This document shows, in pieces, positions 26,034 through 36,866 of a DNA stretch of 64,000 bases. Source of the stretch: Streblospio benedicti. Taxonomy: Eukaryota; Annelida; Polychaeta; Spionida; Spionidae. Location of the stretch: assembly GCA_019095985.1 (NCBI GenBank), contig CM032663.1, positions 21,566,458 to 21,630,457 on the forward strand, given 5' to 3'. Under the pieces are notes generated by a model. That model was not told where the DNA came from and searched no databases. It worked only from the letters and a program-made list of their open reading frames with translations. The position numbers were made by a program, and so were the translations under genes. How positions within the stretch are numbered: position 1 is the stretch's first letter; every line of letters starts with the position of its first letter.

Positions 26034-27625
26034 ATGCCACTCATAGAAGAAATCAACGATGAAGAAATTCCTATGGACTCAAATAAAAAGGACAGTGAAA
26101 CAACTTCTGTTCCAGTGGAAATAGAAATTGATTGTGCTGGGGAAGGAATACTCAAGCATGGTGAGTAAATATTGAAATATGTAGAAAATTTTGTGGTCTT
26201 GATTGCAAAAATGTTGATGGTTAATAGTGTTTACGATTTTGAAATTTGAATTTTTATAAAATCCTCTACTAGGTAGAAAAGCGCAAATAATGATTTTGAA
26301 AGGGAATTTGTTGGCATTGGTCGTTCGTGCTCCTTACAGTGTGAATTAAGCATTGACCAAACACTTCAATATAGTCAAACATTTCTAATTATTAATTTGC
26401 CAATTCCAAAGACCATCCTGAGAGACCATCAACCCACATGAGGTTTTGAAGCCTCATTAATTAGGTATACCTTGGCGTTGTGTACAATCATTCAAGTGCG
26501 CTAAAAAGAACTAACCTACTTCGGAAACAATAGCTAGTATATGATGACTATTATCAAAAACTGTTTCGAGCTATTATTTTTACAATAAAATACCAAAAAT
26601 GTTTCGAGCTATTATTTTTATAATCTGAGTCCTCCCTCTGGAGACACATGTATAAACGAAACTTTGTTTTCATCACGGTCTGCAAAATAACCAATTGATA
26701 ACAATTTCTGGATGCATAGTACATGATGTAACCAAAAATAAACAAAAGCAAATTATTTGCTCTGTATGAACTTTTTCAAAAAAAAAAATTGTTAATCATT
26801 AACAGTCAGTATTTACTATGTAAAAGTAATAATTTGAAAACAATTTTTTTATACAAGTATTAGTATATGTGTACAATAGAACCTCCAATTTAGACCACCT
26901 CTCCCCCTTCTATAAGACGCTATCTGGCAGTCCTGATCTTTTGTAGAGATTATCAAGAACGTTGTAAAAGGCACCACCTCTGTATGAGATCACTTGAAGC
27001 CAGTTGTACTGTCTGATTTGTCGTTCATACCATATAACTTACAAATGTATTAAACTTGCATGTATTAAAATTAATAATCGATTTGAAACACTTGATATAG
27101 TCAAATGGAAGTTTAGAGTTGTAAAACCTAGTTTTCAGCTGTATCTATCGTTGGTAGAAATATGCTTGCTAAAAAGATGTGTGTGTGAGAGAGAAGTTTG
27201 AAAACAAGGAGCATATAAGTCATTTAATCTTTTCAGAAGCTTTGGAAATAACAGAAAGTGATGAAAAAAGTTGTTACAAAAATAATGATTTTGAAGAAAA
27301 AAAGAAATTTGAAGATGGTGAAGGTGATAAAAAGAGTAAAAATAACAGTAATTTAGAAATAGCCAAGAAAGAAGATGACAGTTATAAGGGACCAAGGTAA
27401 AACTATTTTACGACCTAAAATATTCTCTCTTTTTTTTAAAAAATCATCGCTTGCAGTTAATGACAATGTGTTTTGTATATTCGTTTTCTAGAATATCTGT
27501 GCATGTCAGTTTATATATGGATTTTTATCAATTTTTTTAATGTCATTTATACTCATAAAAATCTATTGAATTTATTGTCAAATTTATGCATATATAGAAA
27601 TGTTTTGTGAATTAGAGTTTATATT

Positions 27626-27701
<76 letters not shown>

Positions 27702-27804
27702 TCATCATGTATATATCATCATTATCATATATATATATATATAATTATAGTATATATACATAATATATATTATATTATATATATATATATTTAAAAAGCA
27801 GTAT

Positions 27805-27835
<31 letters not shown>

Positions 27836-30800
27836 TCATCATCATTCTATTTAAAAGAAATTACTGATAATTAGATTTTATTCTATTTAAAAGCAATTGA
27901 GTACTAAAATGTTGGTACTCTGTGAGACTAAAATGGATTCTTTTTTAGATCATCAGTAAGCATTCTCAATTTGAATTTACTGAGCGTGCTTGCTTATTTT
28001 GCTATATTAAAGAAACATTTGCAGTAAATACTATTCGCAATAAATATTGATCAGGTTATTGTTGCTTACCTCCACCACCTCCCGTTCTACGGTCATTACC
28101 TAGACAAAAACTAGATAACAACTCGTCATTTTTGGGTAGTCGCCACCATATCGCCAGCATGTCTTTACCAAGTTGTTTATCTAGTCTCCATAGTCTGCAG
28201 TAAGTCATTATCTAGTCTTCCAAAAAGTCGGCGGAGACCGGCGATAGGTTGCGATTTTTTTAGTTCTGCTGCATGCACGTCCATGGAACTAAAGTCGCCA
28301 TGGTTTGCTGACGACCTCAAAAATCAATAACAAATCATTACCAAGTCGTTACCAAGTCGTTACCAAGTCGTTATCAAGTGTCGACCAGGTCTTAACCAAG
28401 TGGGGACCATGTCGTTACCTAGTTTTCTTGGTCGAGAGCATGTCGGAGCCTTGTCGACATTCCCTTTTAGCTGAAGACTAGGTCACAATTTGGTATGGAT
28501 TCCCATTCCACGATCGTAACAAGCATCAAAACTAGGTTATGACCTGACAAATTTTCTTGGTCTCTACCTTGTCGCCATGGTCAGGATCACATCTTGACCA
28601 TGTCTGAACCAAGTCGTTACCAAGTCGCTATCAAGTCTTTACCATGTCGGGATCTTGTTGCCCAATTTAGTCATAACCTGGTCTTTATCACGTATTTTTA
28701 GATGGTGACAGTAGAATGGGAAAAAAATTTATATAAAAAAATTTGCATATTTCTCGTGACCTAGTCGTCAATACCCACGACTTTTTAGGTTACTACTAGG
28801 TAAGCACCGTGGAGCGGGGGGGGGGGGGTTAGCTGTCATAATGAACAATTGATTAAATTTAATCTTATATAATTTCAGGATAAATAAAGCCTTTTTAAGA
28901 GACCACTGTAAAAAACTAAAACTATACACGACACCATACTTAAACGATGTTTTGTATCTGCATTTTAAAGGTAATTTCTTCTATAATGCAGCTGCTTGAT
29001 ACCGTATATTTTTATTCATTTAATTATTCACTATCTAGTAAAGTAATCAAAGTAAAGTAAAAATAACTTATGTATTATTTTTCAGGATTTATGAAACTAG
29101 AAGGCTTAGAAGAATACACCGGATTGAAATGTCTTTGGTTAGAAAGTAATGGGTTTAAGAAAATTGAAAACCTTGACCATCAGCCAGAAATGAGGTGTCT
29201 TTATCTTCATCAAAACCTGATTGACAAGATTGAAAATTTGGATAAAATGCCACGTCTTGCCCAGATTAACCTAAGCAACAATCTCATTTCAAAGATTGAA
29301 AATCTGTGTATGTACAAAACTACTTAACTAATTTCTGATAAATATGATTGGATAAATGCGTATATATTTTATGTTACATATAGATCTCATTTTCACATTT
29401 TCAAATAGTTTTGTTTTGCTCAATAGCCACAAAAAGAAGAAAAATCATATCTGTACATAGGACGGATATCCTGAAAAACATACCCCTCCTATTAAAAGTA
29501 AGATTTAAAGGCTACCCTCAGTGGCAGAACAATGGTCCTTGTATGGAAGCAATTTGATGTGTTTTGGGCATTCTTAAAGTTTCTTTCATTTAAACATCAT
29601 ATTAGAATATCTAAAGCAATTTAAATACCAGCACATAAAAAGCCAGCTATAAATCCATCAAAACACGTGAATGCGAGAAATGTCAAACGAATGATGTTCG
29701 TCAGACGTAACTTCATGGAAGTCTACTCTCTCTGTAATGCTAACTGTGACATCTGCCGTTGGAAATCCACAGTAGCCTACATGTACGTCTGGCAAAAAAT
29801 CATTCGATTATGTAACTGCTTGTCCTGGTGTTTTCATCTCCCTCAAGGGACATTCCAATACGAAAGCATTAAAAAGACAGAATGGTATTTTTGAAGCTGT
29901 AATAAATGTTAAACCAGGAGAATGTATATCTGTTATTCTCCATACAGTTGCAATGGAGAAGACATTGTTTATTGATGGAGGATTTTATAGAACAAATATT
30001 TTGATGGGTTTAGCGTTATATTTAAACATCAAAATCAGGGAACGATCATAAATAATGATACCGTGGGCGTCGTCCATTTTTGGGGGCTCGAAGAAAAAGT
30101 TAACCGACCCCCCCCACCAAATAAACATTTTAAAAATTTGGGTGAACCCCCCCCCCCCCTCCCTCACCCGCTAAAGAAAAAGTCCTCTATATAGTCATTG
30201 CATTGCTAAAATAAAATATATGAAAAAAATATACCATAGCGTGATAAAAAAGTTCAGCGACCCCCACAAAAAAAATCAGAAAAGTTGGACAACACCCCCC
30301 CCTCACCTTTTTGGACAACCCTCCCGGTATCATTATTTATGATCGTTCAATAAACTTCATGTAAATGCAATTTGGAATTTATATTTTGGAGTGACTGACA
30401 GTACTCGTCCATAGGACAAGTATTTAAAAAAAACTACCAATCCAGACAACACAGATACGTACCCTTCTCAGATGATAGGCTGAGTACTACTTATGCATAG
30501 CCCTGTCAGTCAGTTAGTGATACAGAGTTGAAACATTTTCAATGATCAAAATTGTATTTCTTACATTTTACATTTGATCTTTGACTTTTCAGCATGCCTG
30601 CCTGAACTGGGAACATTACAACTTACACATAATAAACTAAAAACTGTTGAAGATATTGAGCACCTAGTAGACTGTCATAAAATAAGTGTATTGGATCTAT
30701 CTCACAACAAAATAGATGATCCTAGGGTCATAGAAGTTTTTGAAAAGATGACATCATTAGTAAGTTGTTTTTTTTAACATGTATGCCTATAACTATTGGG

Positions 30801-33352
30801 TTATCAAATATTTGATAGAAATTTTTAACTATTTTATGTGAAAAGCCGTATTGTATCATGATTGATAGAAAACTTTTCAAAAGATCATTTATACTTCGTT
30901 GATAGTCACTTTTTGAGGGGAATTACTAGTATGCCCAGGGAATTATGACATAGCTTTTTTTATTTTTATTTCAGAGAGTGCTGACATTGACTGGTAATCC
31001 AGTAATTAAAAAGATAAAAGACTACCGCAAGAACATGATAGTTAGAATAGTAAGTAATTATACTAGTTATTGGATTGTAGTGCATACATTTACATTTGTA
31101 TATTGTATATATATAAGTGTACCTCTCAAACTTAATGAAAGTAAAAATATAAGAATTTACAGTTTAAAAAATTGAGCTATTGCTGATTGTTTAATTTAAA
31201 GTAAGATGAAGGGAAATCGCTATTTTCTCTCAAGTTATCCGTAAATTCGACTTATCTGAAATATCAACGGTTGACATAAATGGGCTCAACTCAGAACTAC
31301 ATGTATATCTAAATGTACTTGATCATTGCAATGAATGATTGCATGTTATAAATTGAGATAAGATTGAATGTCATATAAAGGTAGTTAATATTTATCTTAT
31401 AAAGTCTCTTTCAACTGATTTTTTCAACAGAAACAGTTACAGCATTTGGATGAACGGCCTGTCTTTCCAAAGGATAGAGCTTGCGCAGAAGCTTGGTATG
31501 GAAGTTTCAATTGTAATGTAAAATAACTATGATGGCAACAGAAATATTTTGCAATTTTTCTATATAGGTTGAATATTGGTAAATATTTCATTCATTATTT
31601 ATGTAAATCTTATCCATTTTAACAGGGCAACTGGTGGAAAAGAAGCCGAGAAGTTAGAGCGGGATGCCTGGATTAGTAGAGAAAGAAAGCGCATCTCGGA
31701 CAGTGTTAATGGTACCAAAGATATTTGTTTTATATATTCTTAATTAAATTGTGTATGCAATATGTAAATGCTCTACGAGTTTCTGTAAGTTGCTTTGCAA
31801 GTAATGCCTCTATAACTATTTTTGAATATAGCAATCCCAGAATATAAAATAAAATACTGTCTGATCTTACAACTTAATCTATTACTAATGAAACTTATTA
31901 ACTCCTATTTACTAGCATTACTCGAAGTTCGTAACAAAGCTGTTGCTAAAGAACATGAAGAAAAGCTCAAAGAAGCTGCAGCAGCAAGAGGTGAACCAAC
32001 AGATGACATAGTGGTGGAACCAGGCAGTGTGGACTGGTTGTTAGATGATAAAGATGCAGAAGTTGAAAAGTAAATACATTTGAAGATCTTGTGAATTCAC
32101 TTACTACATTAACAGATATATGAATTCTAGTCATTGATTTGTTTTTTTTACATTTTGGTAATTGGACACTTGCAACTCATAAATATTTTAATTCAGGGAT
32201 AAATTCTAGTTAGAAGATTGTGTCATAGTTTCAGTGTACTTGTCTATAAAACTAAAGCTGATTTTCATCTACTAGTACATCAGTACACATGACATATTAC
32301 AGTAAAATCAGACATAATAGTATTGCTACCATTTCATTTACAGGGAATCTAAAGAACTAGAGACGCAAGACATCATTGTTACAGACACAAGAGATGAATT
32401 AGCTATGAATGATCACACAAGACATGAAGAAGAAATTGAAACTGTCAAAATTGGAAGACAGGGACCAACAAGTGAAAGCATTTTTGGATCAAGCAAAAAG
32501 TCACAGCATCAACAGTTACAAGGTACCTTCTCCATCCACTAAATTAGCGGTTTGTGTTACAATGTATACAATTAATTATATAATCCATCGCCTAATTTCT
32601 TAAAAGTACAATTCCAATATATTTCTAATATGTCTTAAAATTCTTGTTTCAGATGATGATCTTCCAGAGTTAGAAGATGTTGATGTGTCGCAGCTAAATT
32701 TGGGGGTAATTTATCTTTTATTATGTTAAAAAATATATATCTAATAATTATACTAACAGTCTTAAGTAATTAGTGATAAATGCATGTGTAGTGAATAAAT
32801 CCTGTGTATAATACATATTTTCAGGCTGAACAAGTGTTTCGCCCCAAAATAGAAGTTCTTGATGATGACCACGATGAAGATGAACCAGAGCCAGAAATAT
32901 TCAATCTTGCGGCCAAATCATCCAAAGTATCCAAACCACTTATACAAGAAATGGAAAGGGAATTTAATGAAGTGGCCAATCAAGCTACTCTAAGTTCAAC
33001 AAGAATTACAATAGAGGAAACAAATACATTCTTAACAGAAAATGTTCAGAAAGACAATCAAACAACAAGTATTGCAATAGAAGAAATTTCTTCAATCATT
33101 GAAGAAAATAAGGACGATGTTGACGAGGAGTCTGAAGTGATCTCACAAGGACAAATTGGCGCTGTGGAAAAGACAGAGTCAGAAAAGCTCCTCCAGGAGC
33201 TAGGAGATCTTACTGCTGCGGAAGAACTTCGAAAGAACTTTGAAAAGCCACAGACTATCCAGCAAAAAATTGTAGAACTTGCCTCACAGGAAGGTACTAA
33301 GGAGGATAATCAGAACTATGTGTATGATGAGGAATTAGAAGGTTTAGACTGA
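26034..33352 (+). CDS. DNAAF1: Dynein axonemal assembly factor 1 (LRRC50), 12 coding exons
   Basis: A cytoplasmic leucine-rich-repeat protein needed for pre-assembly of ciliary dynein arms. Exons: 26034-26160, 27237-27396, 28879-28970, 29086-29307, 30593-30759, 30975-31049, 31431-31495, 31626-31711, 31916-32069, 32344-32522, 32653-32705, 32825-33352. All are GT-AG joined and stay in frame, giving 635 aa (human 725). The acidic N-terminus (about 1-95) is followed by the family-specific [18 protein letters not shown]. LRRs follow with [15 protein letters not shown] and [11 protein letters not shown] words. The LRR cap reads GNPV...YR, then [17 protein letters not shown], nearly identical to vertebrate DNAAF1. 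The C-terminal [14 protein letters not shown] and [10 protein letters not shown] match conserved tail motifs. The human proline-rich repeats are absent. AATAAA at 33543 is a likely poly(A) signal. Expression is expected in ciliated cells. Confidence 0.96.
27625..27836. repeat. (TA)n microsatellite in DNAAF1 intron 2
   Basis: A pure TA run of about 70 bp, followed by interrupted TA and CATCAT-rich sequence. The tyrosine/isoleucine open frame through it is an artefact of the repeat. Confidence 0.95.
28075..28830. repeat. Transposon-like repeat with an internal ACCAAGTCGTT array
   Basis: Within DNAAF1 intron 2. The left side CCCGTTCTACGGTCATTACC recurs inverted twice on the right: as GGTGACAGTAGAATGGG near 28720 and as CTAGGTAAGCACCGTGGAGC near 28800. 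Between them the word ACCAAGTCGTT (and TATCAAGTC, ACCATGTCG) recurs many times, tightly near 28330-28380 and loosely elsewhere. It is probably a non-autonomous element with a short-period interior. No coding capacity. Confidence 0.6.
29505..30010. repeat. Dispersed repeat of about 500 bp, copy A (DNAAF1 intron 4)
   Basis: The word AAAGTTTCTTTCATTTAAAC, the CAATTTAAATACC block, the AAACGAATGATGTTCGTCAG block and the final TTTTATAGAACAAATAT all recur, in the same order, at 56185-56680. The copies are diverged. Ends are only approximate and no coding frame is conserved. Confidence 0.65.
30040..30348. mobile_element. MITE with 24-bp perfect TIRs (GAACGATCATAAATAATGAT...)
   Basis: The left end GAACGATCATAAATAATGAT extends to ACCG and is an exact inverted copy of the right end, which finishes ATTATTTATGATCGTTC at 30348. 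The 309-bp interior is dominated by C-runs next to AAAAAGTT.AC words in two related halves. I could not see a clear target duplication. Perfect TIRs suggest a fairly recent insertion or strong constraint on the ends. Inside DNAAF1 intron 4. Confidence 0.88.
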
Positions 33353-33807
33353 AAATGGGAAATATCCATTGATAAGAATTTTGGTTGTATTAGGATTTTT
33401 TGAAATCATATTTATTTTTTATACAATTTTGGGTATACATGTATTTTGTTAGCCCTTAATTAATGTTTGTATGTGTTATTTGTGTCATTTCCTATGTCTA
33501 TAATGATGGTGAATATTATTTTGCCATTTAGTGTTCATAAGTAATAAATATCGGGTAAAACCCTTTTCATAAGAAAAAGTGCTCTTGGCCAAGCAAAGAA
33601 ACTGAATTTGATTATTGTTCCAATGCACGCAGTCTACTTTTAAAAATTAAGGCTTTCGAATGTCTTAACTTTTGTATTGAGCATTTAGAATGAAATTATG
33701 AACCAAAATGCCTTTCCTTAGTTAGGTGAAGCATGCATGGTCAATCTAAGTGGAACACCTTTTAGCCCATTCCCGGCTGAGCATTTCTTGGTACCTTACA
33801 TTAATTA
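33353..33807. other. DNAAF1 3' UTR and flank
   Basis: AATAAA at 33543-33548 is about 190 nt after the stop and is the best candidate polyadenylation signal. No other feature is seen before the transposon at 33808. Confidence 0.6.
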
Positions 33808-34752
33808 CCGTAGTTTTTTGATTAACTGCCTACCCTCGATCAACCACCGGTATCTGATTAAGCGCCAGGTATAGCTGCTCAATTCTTAACATATGCGCCG
33901 GTCTAATACATAAATGTTGGTCATATGAGATAATAATTATTAACCTCAGTCAGTTTTACCAACAATCAACTCTGTATACCTCTCATTGAAACCCTTTGAT
34001 CTTTCTAATTGTAGTTAACACGATATAATAGAACTATTATGTGTATTCATGCGTATGATTTTGCACATGAATACTTCAGTTTGTTCGATGTAACAGTCAT
34101 CGGCAGGCACTAGCTATAGCGTCGGTAATAAAAAGTGGTGAAAAACAGTTTGAACATTTTGGTAACAGTAGAGGTGGCCCAATAAGTTTGATACCCGTGA
34201 GGAAGCCACTGTGCCACAAGTAACTTCAAAACAAACACTGCCTCTTGCCCTGGAGCACTTATTTAAGGGATTAGTGTGTGATCCCACTCTTAATGTTTTA
34301 TTACACACGTCAATTTAAAATAGAGTAGACACTTAGAATCTCATCATCTACAACAATACAACTCAAGATGATACATCACGAACATACCGGAGAACCCTTT
34401 ATAGTATACATGTACATGTATGAATGTACCTAAATTCTGAATGAACTGAACATTATTTGATGAGAGGGGTGTACTGTATTGATGTAAATATTCATATAAT
34501 GGTGTAGATAATCATATCCAGTGTCCCTAGCTTTAAAATATGTTAATATATATTAGTAAAATCGTTCTAGGAATAACAGTTACAAGCCAAATATCATCTC
34601 ATTGTTTAGGAACACATCTCAACTTTACTCCAGCGGTATCCTCTTTGATAAGCGCCGGTCTCGTAATAACCGCGGCCTTGAATAAGTGCCGCATGAATGA
34701 GCTATTTGAAATTAATATTATAAGCGCTGGACAGCTATTCAAGAAACTACGG
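33808..34752. mobile_element. Non-autonomous element of about 945 bp, TIR CCGTAGTTTYTTGA, TA target
   Basis: The left end CCGTAGTTTTTTGATTAA and the right end GCTATTCAAGAAACTACGG are inverted, with TA outside both. Subterminal words also mirror: GATTAAGCGCCAGG on the left, ATAAGCGCCGG and AAGTGCCG on the right. There is no transposase frame. A TA duplication suggests Tc1/mariner-type mobilisation. Confidence 0.65.
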
Positions 34753-34791
34753 TATGGTTGGAGTTTATTCTTCATAAACTGTAACTTAAAA

Positions 34792-34905
34792 CTGTAAAAC
34801 TAGAAACATGAAGTATGATTTAATCAGTGAATTTCAGGGGTTACTGTAAAAACCCAAAATTAAATAGTCAGCAAACATTTATGGCCAGCAAATATTTTTT
34901 CCATC
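34792..34905. mobile_element. Partial MITE, CTGTAAAACTAG family
   Basis: It begins CTGTAAAACTAGAAAC and contains AAAATTAAATAGTCAG, shared with the 11730-11921 copy. The right terminus is missing or degraded. Confidence 0.55.
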
Positions 34906-35008
34906 ACAAATTTGAAGTTTATTAAAATAAAAATAGCCCTTTCTTTATTGATCAGCCTCTGCTCAGGCCGTGATAATTCCAGGAAGTGTGACTATTACGG
35001 TACCATAC

Positions 35009-35205
35009 AGGGTACATTTTGTATGAAAAAGAGCCTACCCAGTGGCCTGTTGCCTGCTGATTTTAGTCTGGGCTGGCTGGTTTCAGAAGTTCACCACCCG
35101 ATGGGTAGGCTATGTTTTTGGAGTTCTCAATAAAAGTATGAGTAAGGGCCGGTTACTTTTTGTCAGGGCCAACTACCCTTTATAGTTGCCGGCCCCTTTC
35201 ATTTA
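35009..35205. mobile_element. Degraded copy of the hAT-like MITE found at 60263
   Basis: In opposite orientation to the 60263-60450 element. Shared words include GAGCCTACC, AGAAGTTCACCACCC-like sequence, GGGTAGGCTA, GAGTTCT and AGGGCCGGTTACTTTTTG. The termini are eroded, so this copy is older. Confidence 0.65.
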
Positions 35206-36866
35206 TTCAAATTTAACCGTAATAGTAGTTCTGTTATTTAGAGATTGTATTGGATGAGCTTATAAACTATATAAACTGTAAAACAGAAGTTTCCCCGAGT
35301 ACTTGAGTCAATCATATTCTCTTTGTGGACCCCAATAAAAGTTTTTTTAACATCTAAGCATTTAATAGGCTTATATAACGATTGATAAATTTACTTGTAA
35401 TTCTCGAACTATTCCCTTATTTTTAAGATTTCTTTCATCTTGATGGGTTTTTTCCAGCATTGAAATTCCGTCAAATATGTTAATTGGAACAATTATTGCA
35501 CGACTGCACTTCAAATGATCTTTCATTATTCATTAGTTTATTTATATGTAGAATTGTCTTTAAATACTTTTACGTATCATAATCTATGCACTAACGACCA
35601 TATCTTGTCATACAATTGATTACTCTAGTTCATAAATATATACACCATCCATTGAAACGACTCTTTCAACAAAAACATGTCAATAACAAAATAAAAATTA
35701 CATCATAAAAGCTAACCCAATTCATCTATTCAGACATACAATAAGTGTTATAGTAAACTGTCCTATTATACACAAGAACATTTTCTACTCAGAAAGATAC
35801 AACAATTGTAATCATGTGCTATTAACATTTTCAACACATAAATTTAATTATCACAACTTTGACAATCTCCATGTCTATCCTAGGACATCATAAACATTCT
35901 TACATGGAATGTCAAATTTTAAAATTACTAGTATCTATTGCACAAATGTCCTACTAAAAGTACATTAGGTCCTATTAAAATAGCGATTCTCATACATTAT
36001 CAATTCAATTAAAATTGCACAAAATGCCATGAACCAAGGAGTCCCTTGAAGTGGTGTCTAGCACATTGGGCCTACCATAATCCGAAGATTCCTAGGTCAT
36101 CATTTTTCAATGTGGTTACAAAAACGTGACATCTTAAATGACTAAATCACTTAAATGACTCTTTCCTAAAAACTGTCTTCTAAATTGTAACATTTCTCCA
36201 AAGTTTAGTGTATTTTGTTGCAATGGTTTACAATTACAAATCAGGATGATGCAAAAACGTCAGATAAAGAACCCAATGCAGCGATTTCATTGGGTAGATA
36301 AATGGAAAGAAACTGTATAGCCTAATAAAATTAATGAAACAGGCTACTAGCAAGCTGACTTCTTCGACACTTGGAAAAAATATTTTTCCAAGCAGATGGA
36401 AAATGGCAACCAGTTTGTTCAATACATGTATAGATCTCATTACGTCTGAAATTGAAAGGAGTTTTCAAGAAGCTCGGGACAGTTTATAAGATTTCTTATC
36501 AATTTTTAAACCAAGTACATGTGTAACTATCAAGAACATATTAAGCCAGACACAAAATTCCTGGTGACTTTGCATGCTCCTTGAAGTGTAACAAAATGTA
36601 TATTTACACGATTACCACTTGTTGTTAATTGAAAAACAGTACAAGACCGTTGAGGGATTTTTATGTCCATGGTATTTTATGCTGTATACTTATTTGCCAC
36701 ACTTCGTGTTAGCCAATAAATTTCTTTGGATTTACCAGTCATTTTGCCATAAATTTTAATGGTGACTATCCAATAATCATAATCCACTTGAAGCACTAAA
36801 TACACGTTTCTGACTATTTTCACACTATACAATGACATGTGAAGAAATGCAAATTTATTTCCAATA
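35206..36866. other. Probable 3' flank/UTR of ATP6V1C
   Basis: AT-rich sequence without a gene. Minus-strand AATAAA signals (TTTATT on the plus strand, for example near 35538) could end a long 3' UTR. The TTTATT at 36854-36859 is only 8 nt past the stop and is probably too close to function alone. Confidence 0.4.

Noticed and set aside
27600-27794. Isoleucine/tyrosine open frame
   Set aside because: (TA)n microsatellite.
32409-32603. Alternative frame in DNAAF1 exon 10
   Set aside because: The neighbouring exons fix the other frame; only that one continues into [11 protein letters not shown].
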